A DNA stretch of 64,000 nucleotides from Prosapia bicincta (Eukaryota > Arthropoda > Insecta > Hemiptera > Cercopidae), in NCBI GenBank assembly GCA_036971475.1, contig JBAIZL010000002.1, forward strand, positions 45,587,729 to 45,651,728, read 5' to 3'. Made by a program: the position numbers and the translations under genes. Under the pieces are notes generated by a model. That model had not been told where the DNA came from. It ran no database searches and was given only the letters and a program-made list of their open reading frames with translations. Shown in pieces: positions 53,290 through 64,000 of the stretch. Numbering within the stretch: the stretch's first letter is position 1; each line of letters opens with the position of its first letter.

Positions 53290-54600
53290 CAAACAAACAG
53301 AAATCACGCTATCAAAAAAAAAAAAAAAAATTGACTATTTCGGAAATTTTTACGTAATACAAAATATATCAAGTGTTTCAGCTTATTATACAAGGTAAAA
53401 TAGATGCTACTTCAAGATTTCTTGACGCCGATGAAATATGGGTCGAATAACCGTCCGTGTGGGAAATTAGATGTGTTAGAGATGAATACTCAAGAGCCCC
53501 TGGAGTAACAAGGTTACTCTTCGAGTGCTTAACATTGATGAAAACTTTGCACCTTTTTGTCACTTTGCATAGCCAAGGTGTGAATTTAGATGTGTACTAA
53601 CATGCCAATCATCAGAGTCTCTTAGTCCTGAAGAAACAGCAAAACAGAGAGGCTGTAAGTGGACCAGTTGTTTAACTCTAAACGTTTACTAGTTGGCTAT
53701 AGGGCTGATAAGCGAAAAGCGGCAATAATCATAGATAGTTAAGCTGTAAAGATTATCCTAAGCTTTTATCACATAATAGTAACGGCGATTTCATGGTTTA
53801 AATATCCACATCGTTAGTTCTAAACTAAGAGTATTAAACCGCCGTAATTTGTTAATGGATGTTTTTGAAAACCGTTAGATTTTGAAGTTTGATATTTCTT
53901 AATTTTATGTTCAACTTCAAAGTCGATTTTAGTTTTCAAAATTTTCTGTTTACTTCAATAAAATCATTTATTTATTATTTAAGCTCTAATTGTATGTTTT
54001 AGAACGAGACATAGTATTTTAGGTGTAAGAAAGTTCGAAATGTTTTTACGTACGATAACATTTAAATTAAGTTTAATTAAATTTATTTGAAAGGTTTATT
54101 ACTTAGGTAAGTGATAAAGGCAATGAAAAAGTAAAACGTTTATGAATTTCAAAAAAGATTAACGAGTAACTGAACAACTAAGTTAAACATTTTGTTAAAG
54201 TTAAATTTAACGTTTACATGCCCTATAGCGTTTCAGTATTGAGGGAGGAAATCTGATTGAGGGAGAGATTTCAACATGAGGCTGTGAAATCTCTTTGTAC
54301 TCTAGCCTTGCATTGTGGGACCGGATGGTCTGGCGGAAGTTAAATTGCTTCACTCAAGAACTCTTGAATTTACTGTTCTGCCTGCTTCGTCAAGTGTTTA
54401 AGAACGATTAATTTAGCGTTTAATTTTAAATGAAAATTTATTTTTAACGTGTATTCTAACCGTCTAAGATAGAATTCTGGAAATGTTTGTAAATGTTTAC
54501 TCCTAATATTTCAAACTAAAAGGTGTTTAAAAGTATCAATTGTATTTTCGTATTGGGAATTAATTATTTGTTTATTTTGAGTTCATAACACATATAACGA
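53290..54600. other. Unclassified DNA
   Basis: No gene recognised. A poly(A) run at 53312-53328 follows the LINE remnant by about 100 bp. Confidence 0.4.
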
Positions 54601-54614
54601 TATAAATAGAAATC

Positions 54615-54616
<2 letters not shown>

Positions 54617-54668
<52 letters not shown>

Positions 54669-54939
54669 TGATACGTATTCCTTCACGGATGGAAAAATAT
54701 GATGAATAGTTACTATCTGGAGTTCATCCGTTCATTCTGCAGTCCATAAGTTCGCAGTTCCGACGTTTCGCTAGAATCTCATCCAGCATTGACGAGGTGA
54801 ACCCAACAACAGCAGAAGAGCGAGACTACTGTTGCTGGGTTCACCTCGTCAATGCTGGATGAGATTCTAGCGAAACGTCGGAACTGCGAACTTATGGACT
54901 GCAGAATGAACGGATGTACTCCAGATAGTAACTATTCAT

Positions 54940-55006
<67 letters not shown>
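54617..55006. repeat. Hairpin family C between two (TA)n tracts, copy 2
   Basis: (TA)n at 54617-54666 and 54942-55006. Arms of about 125 bp: TAGTTACTATCTGGAGTTCA, TGCAGTCCATAAGTTCGCAG, TTTCGCTAGAATCTCATCCA on the left; GCTGGATGAGATTCTAGCGA, GAACTTATGGACTGCAGAAT and CCAGATAGTAACTATTCATC on the right. Almost mismatch-free. Confidence 0.92.
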
Positions 55007-55010
<4 letters not shown>

Positions 55011-55210
55011 GTGCCGTTAAATATTCACTTATTTAACAATATACTTTTTATCAATAGGAATAAAATGTAATGGGTCGAAGCTTTACGTCTTCTTAACATT
55101 ATCAAGAGATTCTTCACTCGGCGTAAATTGTAAATGGACATTTTATGGAAAGTTTCATGACATTTTATAATTTGAATATTCTAGCACACACACACACCCA
55201 CTGACACACA

Positions 55211-55212
55211 TT

Positions 55213-55284
<72 letters not shown>

Positions 55285-55400
55285 TATGGTGATATGTTTT
55301 CTTGTAATATGATTTTCCTGAAGATGCTGGTACTATTTTGTCGGCGAAAAGCTTTGAATAAATATATTCATTAAAAGTATTCTTGTTTTTGAAATATTTT
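55211..55400 (+). repeat. (TA)n tract followed by repeat family I
   Basis: TA units to 55281, TTAAATATGGTGATATGTTT (also at 44751), then CTGAAGA (55318-55324), T, GCTGG...TCGGC, GAAA, AGCTTTGAATAAATATATTC. Confidence 0.8.
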
Positions 55401-55409
55401 TAATGTATT

Positions 55410-56290
55410 ATATATATATAAGTGAAAGGAATTTTTTTCCTATAAACGCAACACTCTGAATCAGTAGCGCCCTAAAGGTTTACGTAAGGGAACTGCTCCT
55501 ATGTTAAACATTCCTAGATATATTTTAATAAGAATAAATTACTTGAATCTTCTCTGCCGTAACCAGGTTACTAACTACGATTTACATCTTTGATATTTCA
55601 TTCACGCTTAGTTTATCTAGGTACGTCAGCTGCAGGTGCTTTTGTTACACAGTTGCCTTTTGTAACACACAGGTTCTTTGGTATTGCCATTTTATTCAAG
55701 CCCATATCAGATCGCTCCTATGACGTCTTTATTACTATTCTTCTTTAGGGTACGGTTGTGTATTGACGTTTTCATTTCTGGATTTCTTTGCTAATTCGAT
55801 GACGTTTTTGCATCTTCGGAATAAACAGGGATATTATTTTATTTTCAGATTGCTTTATCAGAGGGTGTATAGCAATAAACCTGCTTCTGTCTTATAATTT
55901 TCAGAAACGTAAGTTGTTTAGGTCAGTGTTTGTCTCGTGAGTTGTTCTACTAGTCAGGACCTAAATTAACTTTATCGAAAGATTTTCATCCAAAGTTGTT
56001 TCGCACCTTTGCATTATCTTTCCAAAGCCACCGTTCAATACCATTTTAAACTCTCTCTCTATCCTTCATATTGCTTAAAATTATTTTTATTTAACGACTC
56101 CTCTGTACTAAGGACTAATATAAAACATAGTATGTGTAGCCAATTCTTAAAGTTCAAATTACAATATTTTATCATATTGTTTTTCTTGAAGGTGTGTTTT
56201 GGATCACAGCCAGAGCAATAATTTAGCTTCTCTTATTTATCAATTTTAAATATTAGTAAAGTGGACTGATAAGTTAAAGACCATTGGGGG
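55410..56290. other. Unclassified DNA
   Basis: Slightly less AT-rich than average; no coding frame with support. Confidence 0.4.
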
Positions 56291-56293
56291 AGC

Positions 56294-56294
<1 letters not shown>

Positions 56295-56367
<73 letters not shown>

Positions 56368-56368
56368 A
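56295..56368. repeat. (TA)n-(TG)n compound microsatellite
   Basis: TA units to 56343, TG units to 56368. Confidence 0.95.
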
Positions 56369-56639
56369 TAATGCTTGGAAAGAAGTTAAACATTTTAAGT
56401 ACAAAGCCAACAAGGAAAGCATATAAAATGCCAACGAAAAGAGCATAACTATTTTAAATATCAGTGTTGTAATTCAGGCTTAGGACGTGCAGGCAAAAAT
56501 TAGGGTATAGATTTTTCTTCTAAAGTTGAACTAAAAAAGTGTAAGGGAAGGTTTGAAATTTGGAGGAGTCAAAGAACTCATAAAAGCTGGGTGTAACGAC
56601 CAAGGAACGAGAAAAATCCGAATAGCAAAACCCGTTGTT

Positions 56640-57480
56640 TGAACGTTACTCATTCAAATATTTAAAAAGTTAAACTCTGATTGGCTAAAATACCACAAGG
56701 AGGGATAAAATGCTTGTTATTCAAAATAGAGGGACATAGAGGAAAATGGAACTAACGTGTTTCAAGGGAGTTCAAACGTGTTTTGGAGGTTAGTAGAAGA
56801 TTCTAGTTGCATGGGATTGTTTTTTGGGGGGGGGGCAAGGGAGTGTTTTCATCTACGAAGAATACTTAAGAATAATTTTTTTAAAATTAAGAGAGTTTTA
56901 AGAGTTTTTTTGTATTAGCAATAAATATAAAATGCTATGAATGGTTAAGTGAAGTAATTTAAGAGAAAGACATGGTAAAAAATTCAAAAATATCATTCTG
57001 CAGAAGGCAATTAAGTGCTTCGAATTAAATTCCAAAGATGCACGGTGAAATTCAGAAGATTCATACAAACAAATAAGTACAACAAACTTTATTACATTAT
57101 ATTTTCAGCCTAACAAAATTAAGATAATAATCTAGTTAATTACTAATTAATTTACATTTATTTTTTTATAAATTTTAATCAGGTATTTCTATATGATATC
57201 ACTGTATACTATAGACAGATCCCAAATAAAGACTCTTGAGATTTAAGAGTAAATACAAATGTATTTTATAAGTTGTATTAAGAGAACAAATGGCCTCAAG
57301 GGTCACCTTTGTTTTAGAATTCTGTATTAGTTATTAAATTAAAGATTGTCATTGGATCTGCATAAATGTAGCTGAAAGCAAAAGTTAAAACTCCTTTAAC
57401 GTCAGCTGGAATAAATAAGACGTTATTAAATTCAACTCGCTTGCTTTAATGATTTAGCTACCTGAATATGTGGTTGAAGG
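56640..57480 (+). repeat. Dispersed LTR-like repeat K, copy 2
   Basis: From about 56860 it parallels copy 1 at 14.47-15.17 kb in the same orientation. The sequence before it has GATTGGCTAAAATACCAC and GGGATAAAATG, which could be a CCAAT-like and TATA-like promoter of an LTR. A G run (56827-56837) is present. No coding part. Confidence 0.6.
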
Positions 57481-57489
57481 CATTATAAC

Positions 57490-58980
57490 TTCTTTAAAAA
57501 TTAATAGTATAAAGGAAAAAAATAATATTTATATATCAAGGGCAGCTGTTGAAGGCGTTTGTTGCAAAAATTAACACATTCACGTACTTGGAAAGTGGAA
57601 TAGATGAATATGAATCAGTGGGGTCACTCACTAGAAATACAATTTCAAGATCATCTTGAGAGAGGGATCAAGATCATATATCATCAAAATGAGGACGATA
57701 TTTACAAGTTACGAGTTAAATATACCAAATAAAATAAGATCTTACATGAAAGCATGGGTGGTGAGCACATGGGTGTTGGTATACTCCAAGTAATAATACA
57801 GGGAAAAGAGGACAGTGAAGCTCAGTGTCTAAGACACTGGTTTTTCAAAACAACTACAGAAATGTTTAGAAGAGCAACGAATAAGGTCATAACAGATAAA
57901 ATGATTGCTAATATATTTATCCGATAAAGCCCGCAAAGAAGAACATATAGAATACTGATAGTGTGCCTAATGAGATAATTAATAATTATATAAATTATTA
58001 ATTAACTTAATTAAAATATGTTTAATTTTCATCCATTCATATAATGTAAACTAAGATGACGCAATCAAGTAATTTATGCACAAATGAAAGGTAATAATAA
58101 AAGAAACTCGTGGAGGATGACTTATATAAACAATCTTAATTTCGACCCCTTAGTGAACTACCAAGCGTATACTCATGAATATAAATTAGATTGACAAAAC
58201 AATATTTTCTAGAAAACTTACTGATACTGAGAAGACCAGAGCCAATGATGTCAAAGTATGGAACGTAGACTATATATGTAAAATCAGTAAGTTATGAGTG
58301 ACTGGGGAGCAATTCGTGTAGTCCAGCAGCTGTTTCCTGCTACAGAACTAGCAAGTTATCTAATATATTCGAGATATAACCTATAGTCCTACATCATTTA
58401 AACTCTAGAAGTATTTGATCAAATTCTCAAACCATCAAGTTTAAAATGATGTATTTTTACTTTATTGCTCATAAAGTTCTATTTTAAACATAGGATTCCC
58501 AAAATAAATTGAAAAAACCCTTTTCAGAAGTTCAAACTCGTACCAGGAAATAAATTAAAGCATTCGAAAGGGAAACACTTCATAAATTCTGGTTCTTCTA
58601 ATTCAATAAAATCCTAAGCTAAATGACTTAAAACTTGTTTTAAAAATGAGTTGTTTTGGAACAACATTATTGCTTCAGAGAACTCTATACAAAGTTTCTA
58701 TTTAGGGTGTGAGAATAAACATTCCAAATAATTATGTCACAAATAAAAATATCTCTTCATTAAACAAATAAATACTAAAATAATTATGTGTACAGTTTTC
58801 ATTTTGAATTGATGAAAACAACAAAATACTATAATAAAATTTAAAAAGAAACTCTAATCCTAACGGACTGCATTAACTTAAAATTTAGGTAATTATTAAA
58901 AAATCTATTTTACAAAACGTTTCCAATTAATTTTGCGTCCTTTATTTATAAATGAAATATATTTACAAATTTGAATACCT
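57490..58980. other. Unclassified DNA
   Basis: No gene or repeat identified; includes GAGAGAGGGATCAAGATCAT-type sequence without a frame. Confidence 0.4.
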
Positions 58981-58997
58981 ACGTAAACGTAGTTTAC

Positions 58998-59166
<169 letters not shown>

Positions 59167-59572
59167 GTTTTCTTGTTTAATGATCTAAAACAACATAGGT
59201 TATTCAAATACAAGAATATATAATAATTGGATTTAATTAATCCAATTAATAATATAATATATATCCAAAATATAATCCAACTAATATATATATACATAAG
59301 TTATTTATTTAATTTAAAGACCTTAACTTACACCTATAGGCTACTATATTTAAATTTATATGAAAAAGATAATTAATTATCCTAATATATTGACATATTA
59401 CAATAAGCTGGCTATATGAGCTTGAAGTTTGTTTGGTTTCAGACGTTAAACATTACAAATAATTTAATACCTCAATTTTATTACAATATCATGTATTAGG
59501 GAGGCAGGTGTAGTGCAGTTTAAAATGGTACAATACATTTGATGATAGAATATCGAGCGAGTGTTACGAGGA

Positions 59573-59589
59573 GTGTTGCCTAGCAACAC
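59573..59589. promoter_or_regulatory. Candidate RFX X-box
   Basis: GTGTTGCCTAGCAACAC contains GTTGCCTAGCAAC, a match to the imperfect palindrome bound by RFX factors, common in promoters of ciliary genes. It lies in a locally GC-richer patch (59540-59660). No transcription start or coding exon was recognised beside it. Confidence 0.45.
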
Positions 59590-60179
59590 CAACGCTCTCA
59601 GCCGCAACAGGTTAGTCGGACGGTGGAAACAAAGAGAGCATTTCTATGTCAAACTCTGTCTTTCTCAAATTACCCGGATTTAGCTAAATCACGTACTGTA
59701 GATAAAATAAATATCTTGGAAAGTTATGTTAGAAAATCGTTAACAGTAAAATTTCAACGATTTTAACTTTAACATTGTCTAATGTACAGAAAGTTGCAGT
59801 ACAGTCCATTGAATAATGATGGGACTTCACATACACAGACATTGTATCTACGAATTAATTTTGAAGATAAGCATTACATGGTTTTATAATTGATGACTCT
59901 TATAATTACTCACTTGTTTCTCGTTCTTGTCTTAGTTTATGAAGGTGTAAATAAATACATATGCTGTCTGTGAAGTCGTTAAAATATAAAAAGAAAAGTT
60001 TGGCAATTTTCCTTACAGCAACAGCTCCTAATATGAATAGTAGCGATTTAAATTCTTAAGGAAGATAAAATATAAAGTTATTTCTGAAAATGACTTTAAA
60101 TAGTATTAGAATAGTAAGAAAATAAATCGCAGTACGTAACTATACGGGATCCAAAAAAATTTATCGCACGTTACAAAAC

Positions 60180-62290
60180 TTTACAGTGTTACACAAGTTT
60201 ATTCTGAAATATTATATACTGTGTGTTATCGAAATTGTAAAAATATTATGATAATATGCTGTTTAGAAATAGTGTATATTGAGTGTCACTAATTCGTTAA
60301 AACTTGGTGGACCTAAACCTTGTATTCTATTCTGCTGTTTAGAGATATTATATAGAGAGTAGTTTACTGTTAAATCTTTTAAATATTATAATAGGCCTAC
60401 GCCTAAAGGTTGTACACGTATTTAATTTCTATGTTTAGAAATACTTTGTATACAACAGTGTACTCGAATCGTTAACATATTACAGTAGGCCTAAACGTTG
60501 TATTTTATTTTGATGTTCTTAAATACTCTGAATATAGAGAAATGTGTTTTGAATCATTACAATATTATAGTAGCCCTAAACATCGTATTTTATTTTGATG
60601 TTCTTAAATACTCTGAATATAGAGTAATGTGTTTTGAATCATTACAATATTATAGTAGCCCTAAACATCGTATTTTATTTTGATGTTCTTAAATACTCTG
60701 AATATAGAGTAATGTGTTTTGAATCATTACAATATTATAGTAGCCCTAAACATCGTATTTTATTTTGATGTTCTTAAATACTCTGAATATAGAGTAATGT
60801 GTTTTGAATCATTAGAATATTATAGTAGCCCTAAACATCGTATTTTATTTTGGTGTTCTTAAATACTCTGAATATAGAGTAATGTGTTTTGAATCATTAC
60901 AATATTATAGTAGCCCTAAACATCGTATTTTGATATTCTTAAATAGTCTGAATATAGAGTAATGTGTTTTGAATCATTAGAGTATTATAGTAGGCCTAAA
61001 CATTGTACTATATTTTGACGTTTAGAAATACAATTAGTATAGAGTAAAGTTAGTTAGAGCTTAGCTAGTAAGAACATTTCACAATGGTAAAAATTAGAAC
61101 AGTTTATTCTAAATCTCACTACGCATTAGTCTATTAAAAGAAACACTCTAGTTTATTAAAACAAACAGACTAGTTTCGACGACAATGTTGCCTTCATCAG
61201 TGCTTGGCTACTACTCAAGGCGACATCGTCTTCGATGTCTGTTTGTTTTAATAAACTAGTGTGTTTGTCTAATGTGTAGTGTGATTTAGAGTAAACTGTT
61301 TTAATTTTTACCGTTGTATAGAGTAGTGTGTTTTTGAAATTGTAGTAGGCCTAAAGGAGTATTTTAATTTGATGTTCACAAATACTCTGAGTTAAAGTAA
61401 TGTGTTTTTGAATCATTAAAATATTATAGTAGGTCTAAATGTTGTATTTTATTTTGATGTTTAGGAATACTTTGAGTATGGAGTAGTATGTTTTTAAAAG
61501 TTTAGTAGGCCTAAACGTTGTAGCCTATTTGATTTTGGTGTTTAGAAATACTGTGAATTGAACACTTTGTTTTTGAATCGTTAACATATGTTAAGCCTAT
61601 ACGTTACATTTTATTTTGACGTTTAGAGTATGGAATAGTATGTTTTTGAAAGTGTAGTAGACCAAAGCTTTGTGTTTTATTTTGTTGTTCAGAAATACTC
61701 TGAGTATACAATAGGACTAGTGTGTTTTGAATCATTAAAAGACTGTTATAGGTCTAAACGTTGTATCTTATTTTGGTATTTAGAAATATTGTGTATAGAG
61801 CAGTGTGTTGTTAAAACATTGAAATATTACGGTTGGTTTCAACTTTCAACTTTCAACTCAGATTTTAATTTTTTTTAGAAATACTTTGTACGTAGTAGTG
61901 TATTCGAATCCTTAAAACTATTATGGTTGTAAACGCCGTGCTTTATTTTGAAGTTTGGTAGTTGAGGCTTATTTAATTTAAAGAGATAGTGGTGTATTGG
62001 CCTACAGTAGTGTGTGGCTGATTTGTTAAAGTATTATTTATAGTAGGCCTATACGTCGTGTCTTTTTGGTTAGTTTTGAACATATTAGGCTTACAGTACA
62101 TGCTAAAGAACTCCGAGTGTTATGAAATAGTTTAAATTTAAAGGAACTTTATTCGTCTTTCTTTACTATATCGTTTAGAAGTACTGTAAATTGAGAGTTA
62201 TTAAATTGTTAAAATATTACAGTATCGTCATACCTTATTCTGGTGTTTAGAAATGCTGTAGCCTATATAAGTGATTTTACTGAGAAATAG
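60180..62290. repeat. 85-bp satellite array
   Basis: Tandem units with landmarks TAGTAGGCCTAAACGTTGTA, TTTTATTTTGATGTTTAGAA and ATACTCTGAATATAGAGTAA. From 60495 to 60990 five to six units are nearly identical with period 85 (CATCG at 60581, 60666, 60751, 60836, 60921). Outward units are progressively diverged and vary in length. Interrupted by family H at 61047-61315. Confidence 0.92.
61047..61315. mobile_element. Hairpin element family H with 10-bp target duplication
   Basis: 269 bp inserted in the satellite, flanked by GTATAGAGTA at 61037-61046 and 61316-61325. Inverted arms of about 110 bp: ACAATGGTAAAAATTAGAAC, CTAGTTTATTAAAACAAACA on the left and complements on the right. On the minus strand at 61209-61160: CCAAGCA, CTGATGA, A, GGCAAC...GTCGTC, GAAA, CTAGTC, TGTTTG. 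Confidence 0.88.
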
Positions 62291-62299
62291 TTAAACATT

Positions 62300-64000
62300 T
62301 ATGGTATTCGGTTTTATTTATTAAGGCGAATAACACCTTTATCTACCGATGTTTTATATGATTCGTATTTTTATAATGTAAAACATTTTTAGAGTGTTAT
62401 TTGTGCTAATTAACCATAAGAGTTTAGAAAATTTGTTTGGGCACAATTTAAAATGTAGATATTTTGATGACGTTTTGGTAATTACAGCTAAATTTGAACA
62501 ACTTCGATTGATGTTTGAGAAAATGAAATGGTCAGAGTGACAAAGAAAACACGAATGAGAGTGAGTAAAATGGTAAGAATGAGTAAAGAAGGAACGAAAA
62601 GAAATGTTACACAGACTTCGGAAAACGTCAACGGTTGCAAACAAATACAAGAAATCTGAAACATCTGCAATATATGACCTGCGCAAACTGTATATCTCAA
62701 CAGATGGATCACGATCATGAACTCTAACTAGAACAAACGTTGACAATATAGTGAACACCTAAAGAGCTATGGAGAGAAAGGTGTTCGGTGTCAAGGTGTT
62801 GGAAAAAAACATGTGGATAACGACAACGCGTGACCTAGATAAGAAGTAACGCTAAAGTGATTGGCGTGGTAGAATAAGTCGCTAGACTCCTGTTCTGCTT
62901 CGTGGGCAAACATGAGACAAAAAGACCGAAGTGGAATGCTAAACTTCTATCAGTGAAGGCCGTAGCTTGGGTACAAGAGGAACAGGAAGCACATAGATGA
63001 AGAATTTGTCGGGAGCTGGTAGTTACACTAGAGATGAGGGAGAATTTATTTAAGAAATTTAGGGAGGCCTACATTCAAATTTTGTCGTTTTAAAAGGCTT
63101 GAGAAGAATATAAACTGGAAAATTGGCCACAGAATTGGCATGCAAAACCATAAATGTCTTAAAGAATTTTCAAATAGTTTTGAGTAAAAGTACAAGTGCC
63201 ACTAGTAAATATCCGTAGCTAATTATGAATGTACCGCCTCATTAAATTAACATATTAATTAATGAAATGTCAATGATAAAACCTCTGCAACTAGAAAGTA
63301 ACATGTAGTTTGTAAATGTTTTGTATGCTTATATATATGTGAAAATGTAAACCGACATTTTAATGACTAAGACATAAATACAGTATTTGAAAGATTTTGC
63401 ACTAACTTATTTTAGTTCATCCGTTGACACTTCCTCTCTCAGAACATAATATTATATTCTGTTGCTCATTACAATAATCTATCTATGTTTTAGATTAGTT
63501 TTTATTTGTGTTTTATGTCAATTTTGATAGTATGGACTAGAGTATGTTGTGTTATAATAATAACTTTTAGAGAGATGTTGTAATTATATACCTGATGATC
63601 TCTATATTGATAAATAAAAAAGATATTTTGCAACGGTAAAGAAGAGTCAAGTTTCGTCAAAGCTATACATTTGTAAGCGTATTTTCTGTCTCAGCTTCTG
63701 AGTAAGGCTTCTGTTTCTAGAAAGAGAATTCATACATATAATTTTGTTTCGAAGTAACATGGTAAAATTGTAGAGTAAATTTATGTCCCCGTCCGAGGTA
63801 TTTATTTGTCTTAGTGAAAAAGGTTTCAAGTTTCTAGTACTGATGACCTCAGAGAGTCTTTGTATGAAAAATCTTATGAAACTGTACGATAAAGTCATAG
63901 TGCTTTCTCAGGCTCAAAAAAAGATATTAGGGTAAATTTATTCAGTCTGTAGAATGAGCTGTATCTTGTATAGACCACCACTGTATTTTAACAGTCGCAA
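62300..64000. other. Unclassified DNA to the window end
   Basis: Less AT-rich than the left half. A 134-codon minus-strand open stretch (62758-62354) has no recognisable motif and an amino-acid mix expected from chance. No gene called. Confidence 0.4.

Noticed and set aside
60495..60990. CRISPR-like regular repeats
   Set aside because: Units are contiguous 85-bp satellite monomers without unique spacers, in a eukaryotic genome.
62354..62758. 134-codon minus-strand open frame
   Set aside because: No recognisable motif, composition rich in S, F, I, L and H as expected by chance, no splice signals or neighbours in support.

Overview
This is a window of AT-rich animal nuclear DNA. Coding exons are short, separated by introns of up to about 7 kb with GT-AG borders, and the space between them is filled with (TA)n microsatellites and decayed transposable elements. 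The one gene identified with certainty, GTP cyclohydrolase I, has arthropod-type residues ([32 protein letters not shown]). An arthropod is therefore likely. A chelicerate such as a horseshoe crab would fit the abundance of Penelope-like elements, but the sequence does not prove it.

Layout. Two host genes lie on the minus strand. (1) From about 40.9 kb (tentative first exon) or 35.0 kb (first secure exon) down to 5.26 kb runs a multi-exon gene for a long coiled-coil protein. Twelve exons join in frame with matching intron phases and give about 871 residues. Its 3' exons lie left of 5.26 kb or outside the window, and the family is not recognised. (2) From 47.65 to 41.64 kb lie the last four coding exons of GCH1, including the stop. 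The N-terminal exon was not found in the 16 kb upstream. No host gene was recognised from 47.7 to 64 kb.

Mobile DNA. At least four lineages of Penelope-like retroelement (PLE) are present as broken copies with reverse transcriptase and/or GIY-YIG endonuclease remains: lineage A at 0.87-1.8, 20.4-20.8 and 46.9-47.3 kb; G at 2.6-4.8 kb; F at 13.0-13.5 kb; E at 17.35-19.08 kb; plus an unassigned 3' fragment at 42.6-42.9 kb. Their terminal repeats also occur alone, very often as head-to-head hairpins. Other hairpin families (B, C, D, H, J) and a short repeat (I) have no coding part here. Many hairpins sit between two (TA)n tracts. There are also a frameshifted piggyBac transposase (31.9-33.0 kb), a Ty1/copia RT-RNase H remnant (22.0-22.6 kb), a LINE RT remnant (52.9-53.2 kb), a DUF4817-type helix-turn-helix fragment (8.76 kb), hAT-like and Tigger-like ends, a tRNA-like SINE head candidate (42.3 kb), a dispersed LTR-like repeat (14.5 and 56.9 kb) and an 85-bp satellite array (60.2-62.3 kb).

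Most notable signal. Four sequence-unrelated repeat families (G, E, I, H) carry the same short RNA-like layout: CTGANGA, one extra base, a helix, GAAA, a 6-nt self-complementary stretch (AACGTT, AAGCTT or ACTAGT), one H nucleotide, then bases pairing with those just before CTGANGA. This is the order of a hammerhead ribozyme whose stem III could only form by dimerisation, which agrees with the known presence of hammerheads in PLE terminal repeats. The extra base after CTGANGA departs from the classical core, so activity is an open question.
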